Shown here piece by piece: positions 25,284 through 33,206 of a stretch of 35,853 bases of DNA. Position numbers and translations under genes: made by a program. The DNA is from an uncultured Asticcacaulis sp. (GTDB lineage Bacteria > Pseudomonadota > Alphaproteobacteria > Caulobacterales > Caulobacteraceae), in the NCBI GenBank assembly GCA_936940865.1, contig CAKZJB010000176.1, positions 1 to 35,853 of the forward strand, given 5' to 3'. Within the stretch, counting starts at the first letter, position 1; each line of letters starts with the position of its first letter. The notes beneath the pieces were generated by a model, which ran no database searches, was not told the origin of the DNA, and saw only the letters and a list, made by a program, of their open reading frames with translations.

Positions 25284-25814
25284 CTACCCGGCCGCGCGTA
25301 CGGGCAGCAGTTCGCGCAGGCGGGCGGACAGGCGCGGCGGCGGAAGCCGCGTCAGATCCTTGGAAATTTCGAGCACGATGGCGTCCTTCACATCGGCGTT
25401 GAGATGGGACCTCAGGCTGCCGAGCCAGGCCGGGGGCGCGATGACCACCAGTTCGTCGAAGCGGTGGAGAAGCTTGGCGTGATTGAGGGCATTGGCCACC
25501 TTGCAGGCCAGGTCGTCCTTGAGCTTGCGGCGCAGATTGACGTGCGGGGCGCTGAGGTGGCGCAGCTTTCCGACGGATTCGAAGACGGTCGAAATCGCAT
25601 TCCGGCCGGCGTCGTAGGCGGCCAGGGGCTCGACCTTGTAGTCAAACTCCGGAACCGGTTCGAAAGCCCAGGTCTCCCGCTCTTCGGGACCGGACCGGTC
25701 GGACCGGACCTGGTTCTCCGGGCGCCGCGTCAGGATTTTCGCGCCGTCGCCGTCCGCGACCAGAATCCAGTATTTCGACCGGGCGCCGCGATAGGGCAGG
25801 ATGGGCCGATGCAT
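25284..25814 (-). CDS. Host attachment protein family (baeRF/eRF1-like)
   Basis: A 176-aa protein of the family first named for attachment of Agrobacterium to plant cells and later linked to bacterial eRF1-like folds. Diagnostic parts are the N-terminal KYWILVADGDGAKIL (about 15-28), the middle NLRRKLKDDLACKVANALN and the LVVIAPPAWLGSLRSHL segment (about 120-137). GGAGGT seven bases before the ATG at 25814 is the best ribosome site of this region; an ATG five codons earlier would overlap it. It is the second gene of an FNR-boxed operon. The biochemical role is unproven. Confidence 0.85.
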   Translation of the reverse strand: MHRPILPYRGARSKYWILVADGDGAKILTRRPENQVRSDRSGPEERETWAFEPVPEFDYKVEPLAAYDAGRNAISTVFESVGKLRHLSAPHVNLRRKLKDDLACKVANALNHAKLLHRFDELVVIAPPAWLGSLRSHLNADVKDAIVLEISKDLTRLPPPRLSARLRELLPVRAAG

Positions 25815-25846
25815 TGCACTTACCTCCATGTTTACCGGGGACGGGG

Positions 25847-26068
25847 CTATCTCGCCTGCAGGCGCTGCTGGACGATCGCGCCGACCACCACGCCCGAGGT
25901 GAGGCCGGTCAGCAGGGCGATCGCGGCCGCCGCGCGGGGATGCAGCCGGATCTGGCGAAGCGTGGTCAGGTCCACCGAACGCACCCGCCGCGCCGTCTCA
26001 TGAACAAGGTCCTGCATGGCGCCGATCGCTCCTTCCGGAGCCGGGGCGCGCTTGTGATGGGTCAACAT
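25847..26068 (-). CDS. Small single-pass membrane protein
   Basis: A 73-aa protein with one hydrophobic segment near the C-terminus (AAAAIALLTGLTSGVVVGAIV, about residues 45-65) and a basic amphipathic N-terminal part. The family was not recognised. Two starts compete: ATG 26089 and ATG 26068. The FNR-type box centred at 26129.5 predicts a transcript start near 26088, which excludes the first ATG, and AAAGGA lies eight bases before 26068, so 26068 is chosen. It is the first gene of an operon with the host attachment protein (32-base gap) and the phasin-like protein. Confidence 0.7.
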   Translation of the reverse strand: MLTHHKRAPAPEGAIGAMQDLVHETARRVRSVDLTTLRQIRLHPRAAAAIALLTGLTSGVVVGAIVQQRLQAR

Positions 26069-26122
26069 GCGATTGGTCCTTTCAAACATGGGCCGACCTT
26101 AGCCCGGAGCGGAAGCGTGATC

Positions 26123-26136
26123 TTGATCTCGGTCAA
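26123..26136. promoter_or_regulatory. FNR/FixK-type box of the attachment operon
   Basis: TTGATCTCGGTCAA matches the FNR/FixK consensus with one change. Used leftward at -41.5 it gives a transcript start near 26088 and a 20-base leader before the ATG at 26068, almost the same geometry as at usp. Confidence 0.7.
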
Positions 26137-26158
26137 GCTTCCGGATTTTTGGCCGCGC

Positions 26159-26809
26159 TCAGTCGATCAGGCGCAGGACCAGCGACTGCGTGGCCGTGCC
26201 GCTGCGTGTGCCCAGCTTGGCGTATATGCCGCGGATATGCGCGCGGACCGTGTGGACGGAGATATTGTTGGAGATGGCGATCTTCTTCGGACAGAGGCTG
26301 CGGACCAGGCCCAGCAGGACCTTGGTTTCCATCGCGGTCAGCCCGAATGCCTCGGCGACCGACCCTATGTCCAGGTGCTGGTCGGTCGGCCGGATCGCCA
26401 CCTCGAGGTGGCCGGTGTCGAGATCCAGGCAGCGGACATAGAGGCTGGTCCATTCCCCGTCCTCGACGGCGATGATCTTGTGATGTCTTTTCTTCAGATC
26501 CCGCCGCGTGTTGGCCAGGGCCTCGTCGAAGCTGGCCTGCGCGCGGCCGGAGCGGAAGCGCAGCTGGCGCATCCCGTTCAGGCAGAGGCCGCCGTCCTTG
26601 AGCATCTGGCGGCCAAGGAGATTGGCGAATTCGACGCTGTTGTCCTTGTTGAGAACGAACCTGATGTCCGGTGCGAACTCGAAGCTTTGCTGCAGGAGAT
26701 GGTGGGCGATCGAAGACGCGCTGTCTTCATAGGTTTCCCGAAACGGATAGACCGGGCGCGGGAGGGGGGAATGCGATACGACATCGTCAGCAAATTGGAT
26801 ATCTGGCAT
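26159..26809 (-). CDS. PAS-like/LuxR-family transcription regulator 1
   Basis: A 216-aa regulator. The N-terminal half (about 40-140) has a PAS-like pattern (FVLNKDNSVEFANLLGRQML). The C-terminal LuxR helix-turn-helix is at about 150-215: LTAMETKVLLGLVRSLCPKKIAISNNISVHTVRAHIRGIYAKLG. There is no receiver domain. It is a clear paralogue of the regulator at 31857-32507: both share VRCLD/ARCLD..GH(L/V)EV and ISVHTVRAHIR.IYAKLGTR. GAGGA before the ATG at 26809 supports the start. It lies just downstream of the fimbrial operon on the same strand, with its own FNR-type box at 26954. Likely targets are the fimbrial genes (inference from context). Confidence 0.85.
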   Translation of the reverse strand: MPDIQFADDVVSHSPLPRPVYPFRETYEDSASSIAHHLLQQSFEFAPDIRFVLNKDNSVEFANLLGRQMLKDGGLCLNGMRQLRFRSGRAQASFDEALANTRRDLKKRHHKIIAVEDGEWTSLYVRCLDLDTGHLEVAIRPTDQHLDIGSVAEAFGLTAMETKVLLGLVRSLCPKKIAISNNISVHTVRAHIRGIYAKLGTRSGTATQSLVLRLID

Positions 26810-26953
26810 GATGATCCTCTTTTCGGGTGCCGGCGTACCGGAGCACTAATCTATTTTCTGGAGATTGCTATGCGTGGCTTTTGCCGGCCGCCTGTTCTCT
26901 AATCTACGCTTTACTGCTGGACCGGGACATTACCGCGCCTGCTCACACGCTTA

Positions 26954-26967
26954 TTGACCTCGATCAA
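26954..26967. promoter_or_regulatory. FNR/FixK-type box upstream of LuxR regulator 1
   Basis: TTGACCTCGATCAA (TTGATCGAGGTCAA on the minus strand) has one change from consensus. Leftward use at -41.5 gives a start near 26919 and a leader of about 110 bases, longer than at the other boxed genes. Confidence 0.6.
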
Positions 26968-26985
26968 ATGTGCGGCGGCCATTTG

Positions 26986-27858
26986 TTACCGGGGCGAGAC
27001 CTCTATTGTTATAACATCGCTGTATGTACCGGCGAATTTGCCCTCGACGGAACCGATGGTGATATCCATGGGCAGGGAAAGCCCGTCTATCGTGGCCGGC
27101 GGATCCAGCGATTCCGTTGCCTTGAGGTTTAAATTTATTGGAATACCATTCAGAACCAGGGAATAGCTGATCGGCGAGGCGTCGGGCCAGGCCTCATTTC
27201 GCAGAACACCATGGTTTTTTGAGGAAATCTGGGCGAATACCCCTGTATTGGCGCGGATCTGGACGAAGGCACGCCGGTGCGCGCCGGTCGTGAGCTGGCC
27301 GAAATCGATGGCGGAGGCGTGCGAACTGCCGAAACGGCCCGAGGCTCCCGCGATATTGACCTGCGCGCGGGCCGGTACGCTGACGGTGAACGTGCCGTAG
27401 ACATAGGTGTCGGACGTCGCGGTGTCCGGCCGGATGCCGACCGCGAGCGGAACGTCGTACCGGCCCGGGTGCAACACGGCGTCCTGCCCCGGCTTGAAGG
27501 TCCATACGACCGTTGCGTGCGGCCGCGCCGGATCGAGGTGCAGTACCAGGGTGTCGGGGGTGAACGCCCCCGGCGTCTCGACGGTGAACAGCGCGGGGTT
27601 CGGACCGCCGACGGCGATCTGCTCGATCGGCTGCAACCGGCCGTCCAGGAGCCGCACGGTGACGTCGCACGCCTTGCCGTCGATCAGGTCCAGCGCCATT
27701 TCGGCCTGGGCATGCAGGCCGGACGCCGCGAAGGGGTCGTAGACCGTGGTCGTGGTTTTCAGGGCGCCGGGCCTGACCTCGCAGGCCTGGGCGGAGGACC
27801 AGAAGCCGAATGCCGCGGCGCTAATGGCCGTAAGAAGAGATATCGATCTTGCCAACAT
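26986..27858 (-). CDS. Spore coat U domain fimbrial protein, probable tip adhesin
   Basis: A 290-aa exported protein. A signal peptide (MLARSISLLTAISAAAFGFW, cleavage near AQA|CEV) is followed by two beta domains. The C-terminal one (about 150-290) is a spore-coat-U domain with the family ending GKFAGTYSDVITIEV. A two-domain SCPU protein at the end of a chaperone-usher operon usually forms the pilus tip. The start overlaps the end of the usher gene by 38 bases in another frame, which suggests translational coupling. The adhesin role is inferred from position and domain structure, by analogy to archaic and sigma-type pili. Confidence 0.85.
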   Translation of the reverse strand: MLARSISLLTAISAAAFGFWSSAQACEVRPGALKTTTTVYDPFAASGLHAQAEMALDLIDGKACDVTVRLLDGRLQPIEQIAVGGPNPALFTVETPGAFTPDTLVLHLDPARPHATVVWTFKPGQDAVLHPGRYDVPLAVGIRPDTATSDTYVYGTFTVSVPARAQVNIAGASGRFGSSHASAIDFGQLTTGAHRRAFVQIRANTGVFAQISSKNHGVLRNEAWPDASPISYSLVLNGIPINLNLKATESLDPPATIDGLSLPMDITIGSVEGKFAGTYSDVITIEVSPR

Positions 27859-30358
27859 TGACCAATCCGTTTCTGTCGTTGGGGATGGTGATCCGTTTGA
27901 CGGCGCGGCCTTCGAAGCGCAGCGTGTAGGAGCCGGCGGCCAGGCCGTCGATGACGAAGCGGCCCGCGCTGTTGGTGAAAATGGTCTGGGGTTCGAAACT
28001 CTTGTCGGTCTCGCTGGTGACGACCGCGGTGTGTTCGGCAATGGGCGCCCCGTTGTCCAGCAGGTAGCCGAGCGCCATCTTCCAGTGCGACGAACCGATC
28101 CGGACGCGGTAGGGCGAAGCCTGCGACGGGAAGACGCGGGGCGACGTGTCGACCAGATTGTAGCCGTCGGGCAGGCCGTCGACGTCGTAGGAATAGGTCC
28201 GCTCCGTATAGCTGCTTTCCAGGGGCACGACCGCCGGACCCAGAAGGCCGTTCCGGGCCTGAACGCGGTCGGCCTCATCGCGAACGACGACTTTCGAGCC
28301 CGTGAGGCTGGAATGCAGCGGAAGGATCATGAAGCCATGGCTCGACGGGCGGCCGATGGCGAAGCTGCCGTCGGCGAAGGTGACGGCGGTCGAAATGCGC
28401 AGGTGGGACTGGCGGCTGTCGCTTCCCGACTGCCGATAGTCGACGTTCTGTTCCGCATGGGCTTCGAAGCGGTTGTTGAGGTAGTTGACTTCGCCGGCGA
28501 TTTCCTTGCCGTGGCTGTCCTCCTGCACGGCGATGCGGCCGTCGAAGTCGTCGATGTGGTCTTCCCGGAAGCGCGACAGTTCGACCGTGCGCATGTGGTT
28601 GTCGTGAGTGTCGTAGCGTGCATCGACCGAACTTCGCTGACCGAGCGGCATACTGATGCCGAAGCTGATATAGCCGCCCAGCCGCCGGTCCGGGGCGCGC
28701 TCCATGCCCAGATTGACCGTCGCCGACAGCCTTGACCAGGATCTGGTCGCCGACAGCTCAACGGACTGCTGCCGCGGCAGGTGACGGAATTCCGCCGCGT
28801 GCGCACCCAGGGAAAGGGTAAGAACGGGCTGGCGCAGTTCGACGCGGCCATCGACCCGCCAGCGCTCCTCCACTTCCGAGCCCACAAGGACGTACGGCGA
28901 TGCAAAGTGCCCTGTCCTGGTCTCGGCCGACAGGGTCGTCACGATGCTGCTGCGCCGCGATATGGCGCTTTCCACGCGATAGTCGAGGGCGGCGGCCGAT
29001 CCGGACCTGCCGTCATAGCGGCTCATGGCGGCCGTAAGCCCTACGATCCCGAAATGGGTTCCCGTGGCGACCTGGGCCGAGACGAGCCAGTTGTGGCCGG
29101 CCGCCTGGCCTCCGATGCCGGCGGTCAGGCGGTCGGTAAAGCCCTTTGTCCAGTACCCGGACACCAGGACCGGTCCGCCGTAGCTGCCTTCGGACAGTCC
29201 GGGGCGCAGGCCGGCGGAAAAGCCGAAATCGGTAATTCCCCGTTGCAGAAGGTTGACGGAATTGAAAAGCGAAAGCGACGTGACTTCGCGGCGGCCGGCC
29301 AGATCCTCGACCAGCAGCTTCACGTTGCTGGCCCCATAGGGGACGCCGAAGTCCGAGAATTCATACCGGCCCGGCGCAAGGTGCAGGCGGCGGCTCTCCA
29401 GGCCGTTGACCAGCACGATGATGGTCGAGTCGCGGTCGAGCGTCAGGGCGCTCCGGCCCGACGGGTGGATGTTCTGGAAGGGGCGGATATCGTCGTAGTT
29501 CCTGGCGACGCTCAGGCCCAGCAGGGCGCCGGCGCCCTGAAGGCCCGTGATGGGAAGGTTGAATTCGCCGGCGTCGAGGCGAATGGCGCTGTCGAAAAAA
29601 TCGCGGGTGAGGCGCGTCTGCGACCTTTGCCACTTGGGGCCGCTGCCGAGGTCTGTCCAGGTTCCGCCAAAGCGAAACGTGGTTCCCGGAAAGCCGCCGG
29701 CCGTGACGAAGCCGTCGACATTGACGAACATGGGCAGGTCGAGCGTGCGCCCGTCCTGCTTCTCGTACGGCTTGTCGGCCGAGATCGTCACCGCGGATCC
29801 GAGCCGCGCCGGCGGCTGCACGGCCTTCAGATCGGGTGCGCCGCGGCCGGCGAGGGTGATGTGGTCGACATTGAGGTCGTCGAGCGCGATATCGACATGA
29901 AGTTCCAGCGCGGCCGGGTCGAACGCCACCTTGACGCCGGGAATGGTCAGCGACGCGATCGCGATCTGCGGCGTGTCCCCGGCCGCCTGGCGCAGGCGGG
30001 CAAGGTCGCGGGGCGTCAATATGCCGTCGAGCAGGGCCAGAAGCCGGGTGCTGTCGACGACGCCGTTGCCGCGGGCATCCACCTGGACTTCGATGTCGCC
30101 GAGTTCCTTGCGGTTTGCGATGACCGGTACGACGAGGGGCGTCAGGGCCGGCGGGGGCGGAGGCGGCGCCAGGCGGCGCACCGAGGTCACGGCGTCTTCC
30201 ACCACCGGCGACGCATCGCGGGGAGGGGCGCCGGGAGACGCGTCCGTGGCCCGCGCCCAGCCTGCAGCTGCGATCGCCCAGAAGACGATCGCCGATACCG
30301 GCGCGAGCGCGGGCCACGGACGGTCCCCGTGCGGTACGGGGCGCGACGTCCGGGTCAT
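27821..30358 (-). CDS. Fimbrial outer-membrane usher
   Basis: An 845-aa outer-membrane pore that assembles and secretes fimbrial subunits. Signal sequence with a long proline-rich segment (RLAPPPPPPALTPL, near 63-76), an N-terminal chaperone-binding domain (about 75-160), the barrel with DLNVDHITL, VDGFVTAGG and GVPYGASNVKLLVEDLAGR, and a C-terminal carboxypeptidase-regulatory-like beta domain (TIFTNSAGRFVIDGLAAGSYTLRF cut short here to its key GRFVIDGLAAG). The length matches ushers of spore-coat-U systems. It is four bases downstream of the chaperone gene and overlaps the tip gene. Confidence 0.92.
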   Translation of the reverse strand: MTRTSRPVPHGDRPWPALAPVSAIVFWAIAAAGWARATDASPGAPPRDASPVVEDAVTSVRRLAPPPPPPALTPLVVPVIANRKELGDIEVQVDARGNGVVDSTRLLALLDGILTPRDLARLRQAAGDTPQIAIASLTIPGVKVAFDPAALELHVDIALDDLNVDHITLAGRGAPDLKAVQPPARLGSAVTISADKPYEKQDGRTLDLPMFVNVDGFVTAGGFPGTTFRFGGTWTDLGSGPKWQRSQTRLTRDFFDSAIRLDAGEFNLPITGLQGAGALLGLSVARNYDDIRPFQNIHPSGRSALTLDRDSTIIVLVNGLESRRLHLAPGRYEFSDFGVPYGASNVKLLVEDLAGRREVTSLSLFNSVNLLQRGITDFGFSAGLRPGLSEGSYGGPVLVSGYWTKGFTDRLTAGIGGQAAGHNWLVSAQVATGTHFGIVGLTAAMSRYDGRSGSAAALDYRVESAISRRSSIVTTLSAETRTGHFASPYVLVGSEVEERWRVDGRVELRQPVLTLSLGAHAAEFRHLPRQQSVELSATRSWSRLSATVNLGMERAPDRRLGGYISFGISMPLGQRSSVDARYDTHDNHMRTVELSRFREDHIDDFDGRIAVQEDSHGKEIAGEVNYLNNRFEAHAEQNVDYRQSGSDSRQSHLRISTAVTFADGSFAIGRPSSHGFMILPLHSSLTGSKVVVRDEADRVQARNGLLGPAVVPLESSYTERTYSYDVDGLPDGYNLVDTSPRVFPSQASPYRVRIGSSHWKMALGYLLDNGAPIAEHTAVVTSETDKSFEPQTIFTNSAGRFVIDGLAAGSYTLRFEGRAVKRITIPNDRNGLVNVGKIDISSYGH

Positions 30359-30362
30359 GGAG

Positions 30363-31091
30363 CTACCGACCGACCGGGAGCGTCAGCGAGGCGCCGTCCG
30401 CAAGCTTGGGGTCGACGAACAGCCAGCGCGAAGCTCCCGGCGCCAGTTTGGACGTCTCTCCGTATTTGACCTTGTCTCCCGGCAAGGGCTCGGCATGGCC
30501 GCCGCGAACCAGCTGCCAGCCCGCGTCGGCCAGGTCCGCGACCCCGTCGCCGCTATTGTTGACCAGGGCGGTGACGTGCCCGTGTCCGTCCGGCTGCAGG
30601 TTCTGGGAAATGGACAGGGCCGACTTGGCCTTGGGAGACTGGACGACCGCCGTGGTATTGAAGTTGGTGGTCAGCGCGATCTTCGATGTCTTTCCGGGCT
30701 CCAGCTCCCTGGTGACGTAGGTCACGTTGAGCTGCTGGACCTTGACGACATAGATGCGGCCGGTGTCCACGTGGGGTTCGCCGATATAGCGGACCTGGAA
30801 CGACTGGGATTTTCCCGGCTGGACGGTCGCCTGCACGGGAAAAACCAGGAACTGGTCGTCGGCCGGCGTAAAGGTCCGCTTGCCATTCTCATCGACCTGG
30901 ACGCTGAAGACCTTGATTTCGAGATCGATCGGATTCGCGTCCGTATTGTCGACCGTCAGCCGCCTGCTGGACTGCTGGCCTGACGGCGCCAGGACATAGG
31001 ACATGGGCGAAACCTGATAGGCTTTCGCCGGGCCCACGGCCGCAGCGGAAATGAGTATTGCCGCCACGATGCGGCTAAGCGTCTTTGACAT
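30363..31091 (-). CDS. Periplasmic fimbrial chaperone
   Basis: A 242-aa PapD-like chaperone that completes the fold of fimbrial subunits by donor-strand complementation. Signal peptide (MSKTLSRIVAAILISAAAVG, cleavage near AKA|YQV). The Ig-like N-terminal domain has LAPSGQQSSRRLTVDNTDANP (key RLTVDN), the conserved FVFP-like FLVFPVQATVQPGKSQSFQVRYIG region, and a second domain ends in basic PVGR. GGAG five bases before the ATG supports the start. It is downstream of the pilin gene behind a partial terminator and directly upstream of the usher gene. Confidence 0.92.
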   Translation of the reverse strand: MSKTLSRIVAAILISAAAVGPAKAYQVSPMSYVLAPSGQQSSRRLTVDNTDANPIDLEIKVFSVQVDENGKRTFTPADDQFLVFPVQATVQPGKSQSFQVRYIGEPHVDTGRIYVVKVQQLNVTYVTRELEPGKTSKIALTTNFNTTAVVQSPKAKSALSISQNLQPDGHGHVTALVNNSGDGVADLADAGWQLVRGGHAEPLPGDKVKYGETSKLAPGASRWLFVDPKLADGASLTLPVGR

Positions 31092-31104
31092 GGTAGCTCC
31101 AGGT

Positions 31105-31134
31105 AAAAAAAGCGGCGGCCCCCTGACCGCCGCT
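31105..31134 (-). terminator. Attenuating terminator between the pilin and chaperone genes
   Basis: AGCGGCGG (31111-31118) and CCGCCGCT (31127-31134) form an 8-bp stem with an eight-base loop. On the minus strand seven Ts follow. It lies inside the operon, only eight bases after the pilin stop, and should lower expression of chaperone and usher relative to pilin. Confidence 0.8.
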
Positions 31135-31142
31135 CTTGGCCG

Positions 31143-31610
31143 TCAGCCGACGGTCAGCGTGAAGGTTTCCGAATAGGTGCCGGCGGCCCAGGGCAGGCTG
31201 GCCAGCTTCATCGTCATGTGGCCCGGCACGCCCGTGCCGAGTTCCGCGCCGCTGAACAGACCGATGTTGTACGGCGAGGTCGAGCCGTTCACTTGCGGCG
31301 TTTGCACCGCGTTGATCGGACCTTGCAGGTCGACGCCCCAGGTGTAGGCAATGGTGTTGGGGCCGTTCACGAGGGCGCCGTTCGTGGCCTTCACCGTCAG
31401 GTTCGGGTTGGTTTTGTTGTTGCATTGCACGTTGAGGTCGGCGATGCGTTGCAGGCTCAGCGTGCCCAGGTTCAGGGCCGGATTGGTGATCGTCACGCCG
31501 CACACCGCGGGCACGTTGCCGCTGACCGAGACGCTGTCGGCGAAGGCGGCATGGCTAGAAAGGCCCAGGGTGGCAGCGGCGGCAACGGCGAGGATTGCAA
31601 TCTTACGCAT
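31143..31610 (-). CDS. Major fimbrial subunit (spore coat U type pilin)
   Basis: A 155-aa exported subunit: signal peptide (MRKIAILAVAAAATLGLSS, cleavage near AFA|DSV), mature part of all-beta character with two cysteines (in PAVCGVTI and NVQCNNKT) fit for one disulfide, and a C-terminal strand ending TYSETFTLTVG, the usual SCPU/pilin donor-strand pattern. AAGGAG lies before the ATG. It is the first gene of the leftward pilin-chaperone-usher-tip operon. Its promoter must lie in 31611-31795; no full FNR box is seen at a class II distance, so control may pass through the flanking LuxR proteins (inference). Confidence 0.88.
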   Translation of the reverse strand: MRKIAILAVAAAATLGLSSHAAFADSVSVSGNVPAVCGVTITNPALNLGTLSLQRIADLNVQCNNKTNPNLTVKATNGALVNGPNTIAYTWGVDLQGPINAVQTPQVNGSTSPYNIGLFSGAELGTGVPGHMTMKLASLPWAAGTYSETFTLTVG

Positions 31611-31795
31611 GATAAACTCCTTTTGTTTGATCGTCAGGAAGGAACGGCCGTCCCTTCCGCCGCCTTTTAATCACGATGCCCATGGGGCCACATGGCCAAG
31701 GCCGTTAACCAAGTTGCATTAATCAATCCGGGGTACCGGGCGATAAGACCGACCGGCGAGCCGCCTCAAGGACCACGGCGGGGCCGCCAGGCGGA
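31611..31795. promoter_or_regulatory. Divergent region between the pilin gene and LuxR regulator 2
   Basis: Promoter region of the fimbrial operon. It contains a TTGAT half site (minus strand, within 31713-31726) but no complete FNR palindrome. Short palindromic steps around 31675-31700 (CATGGGGCCACATGG) are possible regulator sites; nothing firmer can be said. Confidence 0.35.
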
Positions 31796-31809
31796 TTGAT
31801 CGGGGTCAA
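31796..31809. promoter_or_regulatory. FNR/FixK-type box upstream of LuxR regulator 2
   Basis: TTGATCGGGGTCAA has one change from consensus. Rightward use at -41.5 gives a start near 31844, and TATGAA (31831-31836) stands exactly at -13 to -8. Confidence 0.75.
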
Positions 31810-31856
31810 ACGCCCGCGGCGGCGATCTGATATGAAGACTCGTGGAGAGTGCATTC

Positions 31857-32507
31857 ATGGAAGATCGGGTTCTTGCCGGCGACGCCCGGGACCATCACGC
31901 CGACACGGCGGCCGGGGACGATTGTTTCCCCGACGGAGCGAGCGTCGTGAAGACGTGGCGTCTGCTTTACAAGAGCTTCGAAAACGACCGCTGCAGCCGG
32001 TTCCTGATCGACAAGGATTTCAACCTGGTCCTTGCCAATGGCCGCGCCCGCCGCTTGCTCAAAAGCCAGGAAATATTGAGCGGCGGACGCACGCTCCATT
32101 TCAGGTTTCCGGCTGCCGAGGCCAGCCTGGAAGCGATCGTCGCGACCGCGCGCGGTCATGGCCATCATTGGCATCACAAGGTCGCGCCTATCCGGGAGGG
32201 GCGGTGGGCCAGTCTCTATGCCCGCTGCCTTGACCCGGATTCCGGCCATGTCGAAGTGCTGGTGCGGCCGCTGGAGCCGCCGCAAACCGAATCTTCCATG
32301 GCGCCGGTCATGGAAGCCTTCGCCTTGACCGCCATGGAGGCAAGGGTCCTGCTGGGGCTCGTTCTCAGCCTGTCGCCCAAGGTCATCGCGTCGCGGAACA
32401 GGATCTCGGTCCATACGGTCCGGGCGCATATCCGCAACATCTACGCCAAGCTCGGAACGCGCGGCAATTCCGCCACACTGTCCCTGGCGCTGCAGTTGTT
32501 GTCCTGA
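31857..32507 (+). CDS. PAS-like/LuxR-family transcription regulator 2
   Basis: A 216-aa paralogue of the regulator at 26159-26809 with the same layout: N-terminal PAS-like part (FLIDKDFNLVLANGRARRLL, about 50-69) and C-terminal LuxR helix-turn-helix (LTAMEARVLLGLVLSLSPKVIA...ISVHTVRAHIRNIYAKLG). The histidine-rich HGHHWHHK near residue 104 is not in the partner. The ATG at 31857 has GGAG nine bases upstream; an in-frame GTG at 31842 would precede the predicted transcript start. The last codons and the TGA stop lie inside a mosaic repeat copy, so the 3' end may have been altered by the repeat. Divergent from the pilin gene, it probably controls it. Confidence 0.87.
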   Translation: MEDRVLAGDARDHHADTAAGDDCFPDGASVVKTWRLLYKSFENDRCSRFLIDKDFNLVLANGRARRLLKSQEILSGGRTLHFRFPAAEASLEAIVATARGHGHHWHHKVAPIREGRWASLYARCLDPDSGHVEVLVRPLEPPQTESSMAPVMEAFALTAMEARVLLGLVLSLSPKVIASRNRISVHTVRAHIRNIYAKLGTRGNSATLSLALQLLS

Positions 32508-32605
32508 CGCTTCGCTCTTTGGGAGCAAGGCGGCGGCCGGCAAGGTACGAAAAGATTGGCGCCCTTGCCAGGGGCGAGCGGGTCAAGGTCAATCGCCGCG
32601 GGTAC
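32498..32605. repeat. Mosaic palindromic repeat, copy 2
   Basis: GTTGTCCTGACGCTTCGCTC (32498-32517) equals the right part of module B, then a spacer similar to copy 1 (AAGGCGGCGG) and module C from 32548 (CGAAAAGATTGGCGCCC) to 32605. Similarity to 21791-21895 runs over about 100 bases. The left end lies inside the luxR gene. Confidence 0.85.
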
Positions 32606-32675
32606 AATACCGACGGCGATTGGCCTGGTTGCGCAATGTATCCGAAAAGGGGTGTCCGCCTTATCGGGTTGCCGT

Positions 32676-33155
32676 CTATGGCAGGGCAATCATGTGCCGC
32701 TGGACGCGTCCGTCCGCGCCGGTGGACTGGCAGCCCGTATGGAGAAACCCGCACGCCGACAGCATGGCGGCCGCGCAGGCGTCGTTTTCCGCATGGCAGG
32801 CCTGGAGCGGGCGGTTGAACTGCCGGTCGCGCAAGGTTTTCAGGAATGCCAGGGCGGCGGCGGTGCCATATCCGCACCCCCTGTACCCCGGCGATATGAA
32901 GACGCGAAGGGCCGGGCAATGCGACTTTAGAACGCCTGCGAATTCGGAAGCGGCAAAGTCGAGTCCGACGTGGCCGACCCGCCGGCTGCCGACGAAAATA
33001 TCCCAGGAGGGCTGCCTTTCGGGACCGTCGGCAAAACCGTCCGTCGGCAGCATGTGGCGGGGCCTAAGTCTGATTTCGGCTTTCGATGCCGGTGACGCGA
33101 TAATCGAGGGTGGGGGAGAATAAGCGGCCTGGGGTTGCAGAACTGTGAGCGACAT
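32676..33155 (-). CDS. GNAT family N-acetyltransferase 2
   Basis: A 159-aa acetyltransferase. The acetyl-CoA loop is in ISPGYRGCGYGTAAALAFL (about 88-106) and the C-terminal CHAENDACAAAMLSACGFLHTG follows the RimJ/RimL-like pattern of Asn-x-x-Ala...G-F. The N-terminal 30 residues are proline-rich and may not be part of the fold. The start ATG 33155 has only a weak AGAG upstream. It lies 51 bases downstream of the FixK-type gene, so the two may be cotranscribed. The substrate is unknown. Confidence 0.8.
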   Translation of the reverse strand: MSLTVLQPQAAYSPPPSIIASPASKAEIRLRPRHMLPTDGFADGPERQPSWDIFVGSRRVGHVGLDFAASEFAGVLKSHCPALRVFISPGYRGCGYGTAAALAFLKTLRDRQFNRPLQACHAENDACAAAMLSACGFLHTGCQSTGADGRVQRHMIALP

Positions 33156-33206
33156 TTGGGTACTCTAAAAAGGGGATGAAATATAATGATGACGGCGCCG
33201 ATACCG

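Noticed and set aside
28781-30469. Rightward open frame of over 560 codons opposite the usher gene
   Set aside because: Antisense shadow of a well-supported usher; low-complexity composition and no domains.
31713-31726. FNR box in the pilin promoter
   Set aside because: Only one half site (TTGAT) is intact; the second half is GCAA and does not match.
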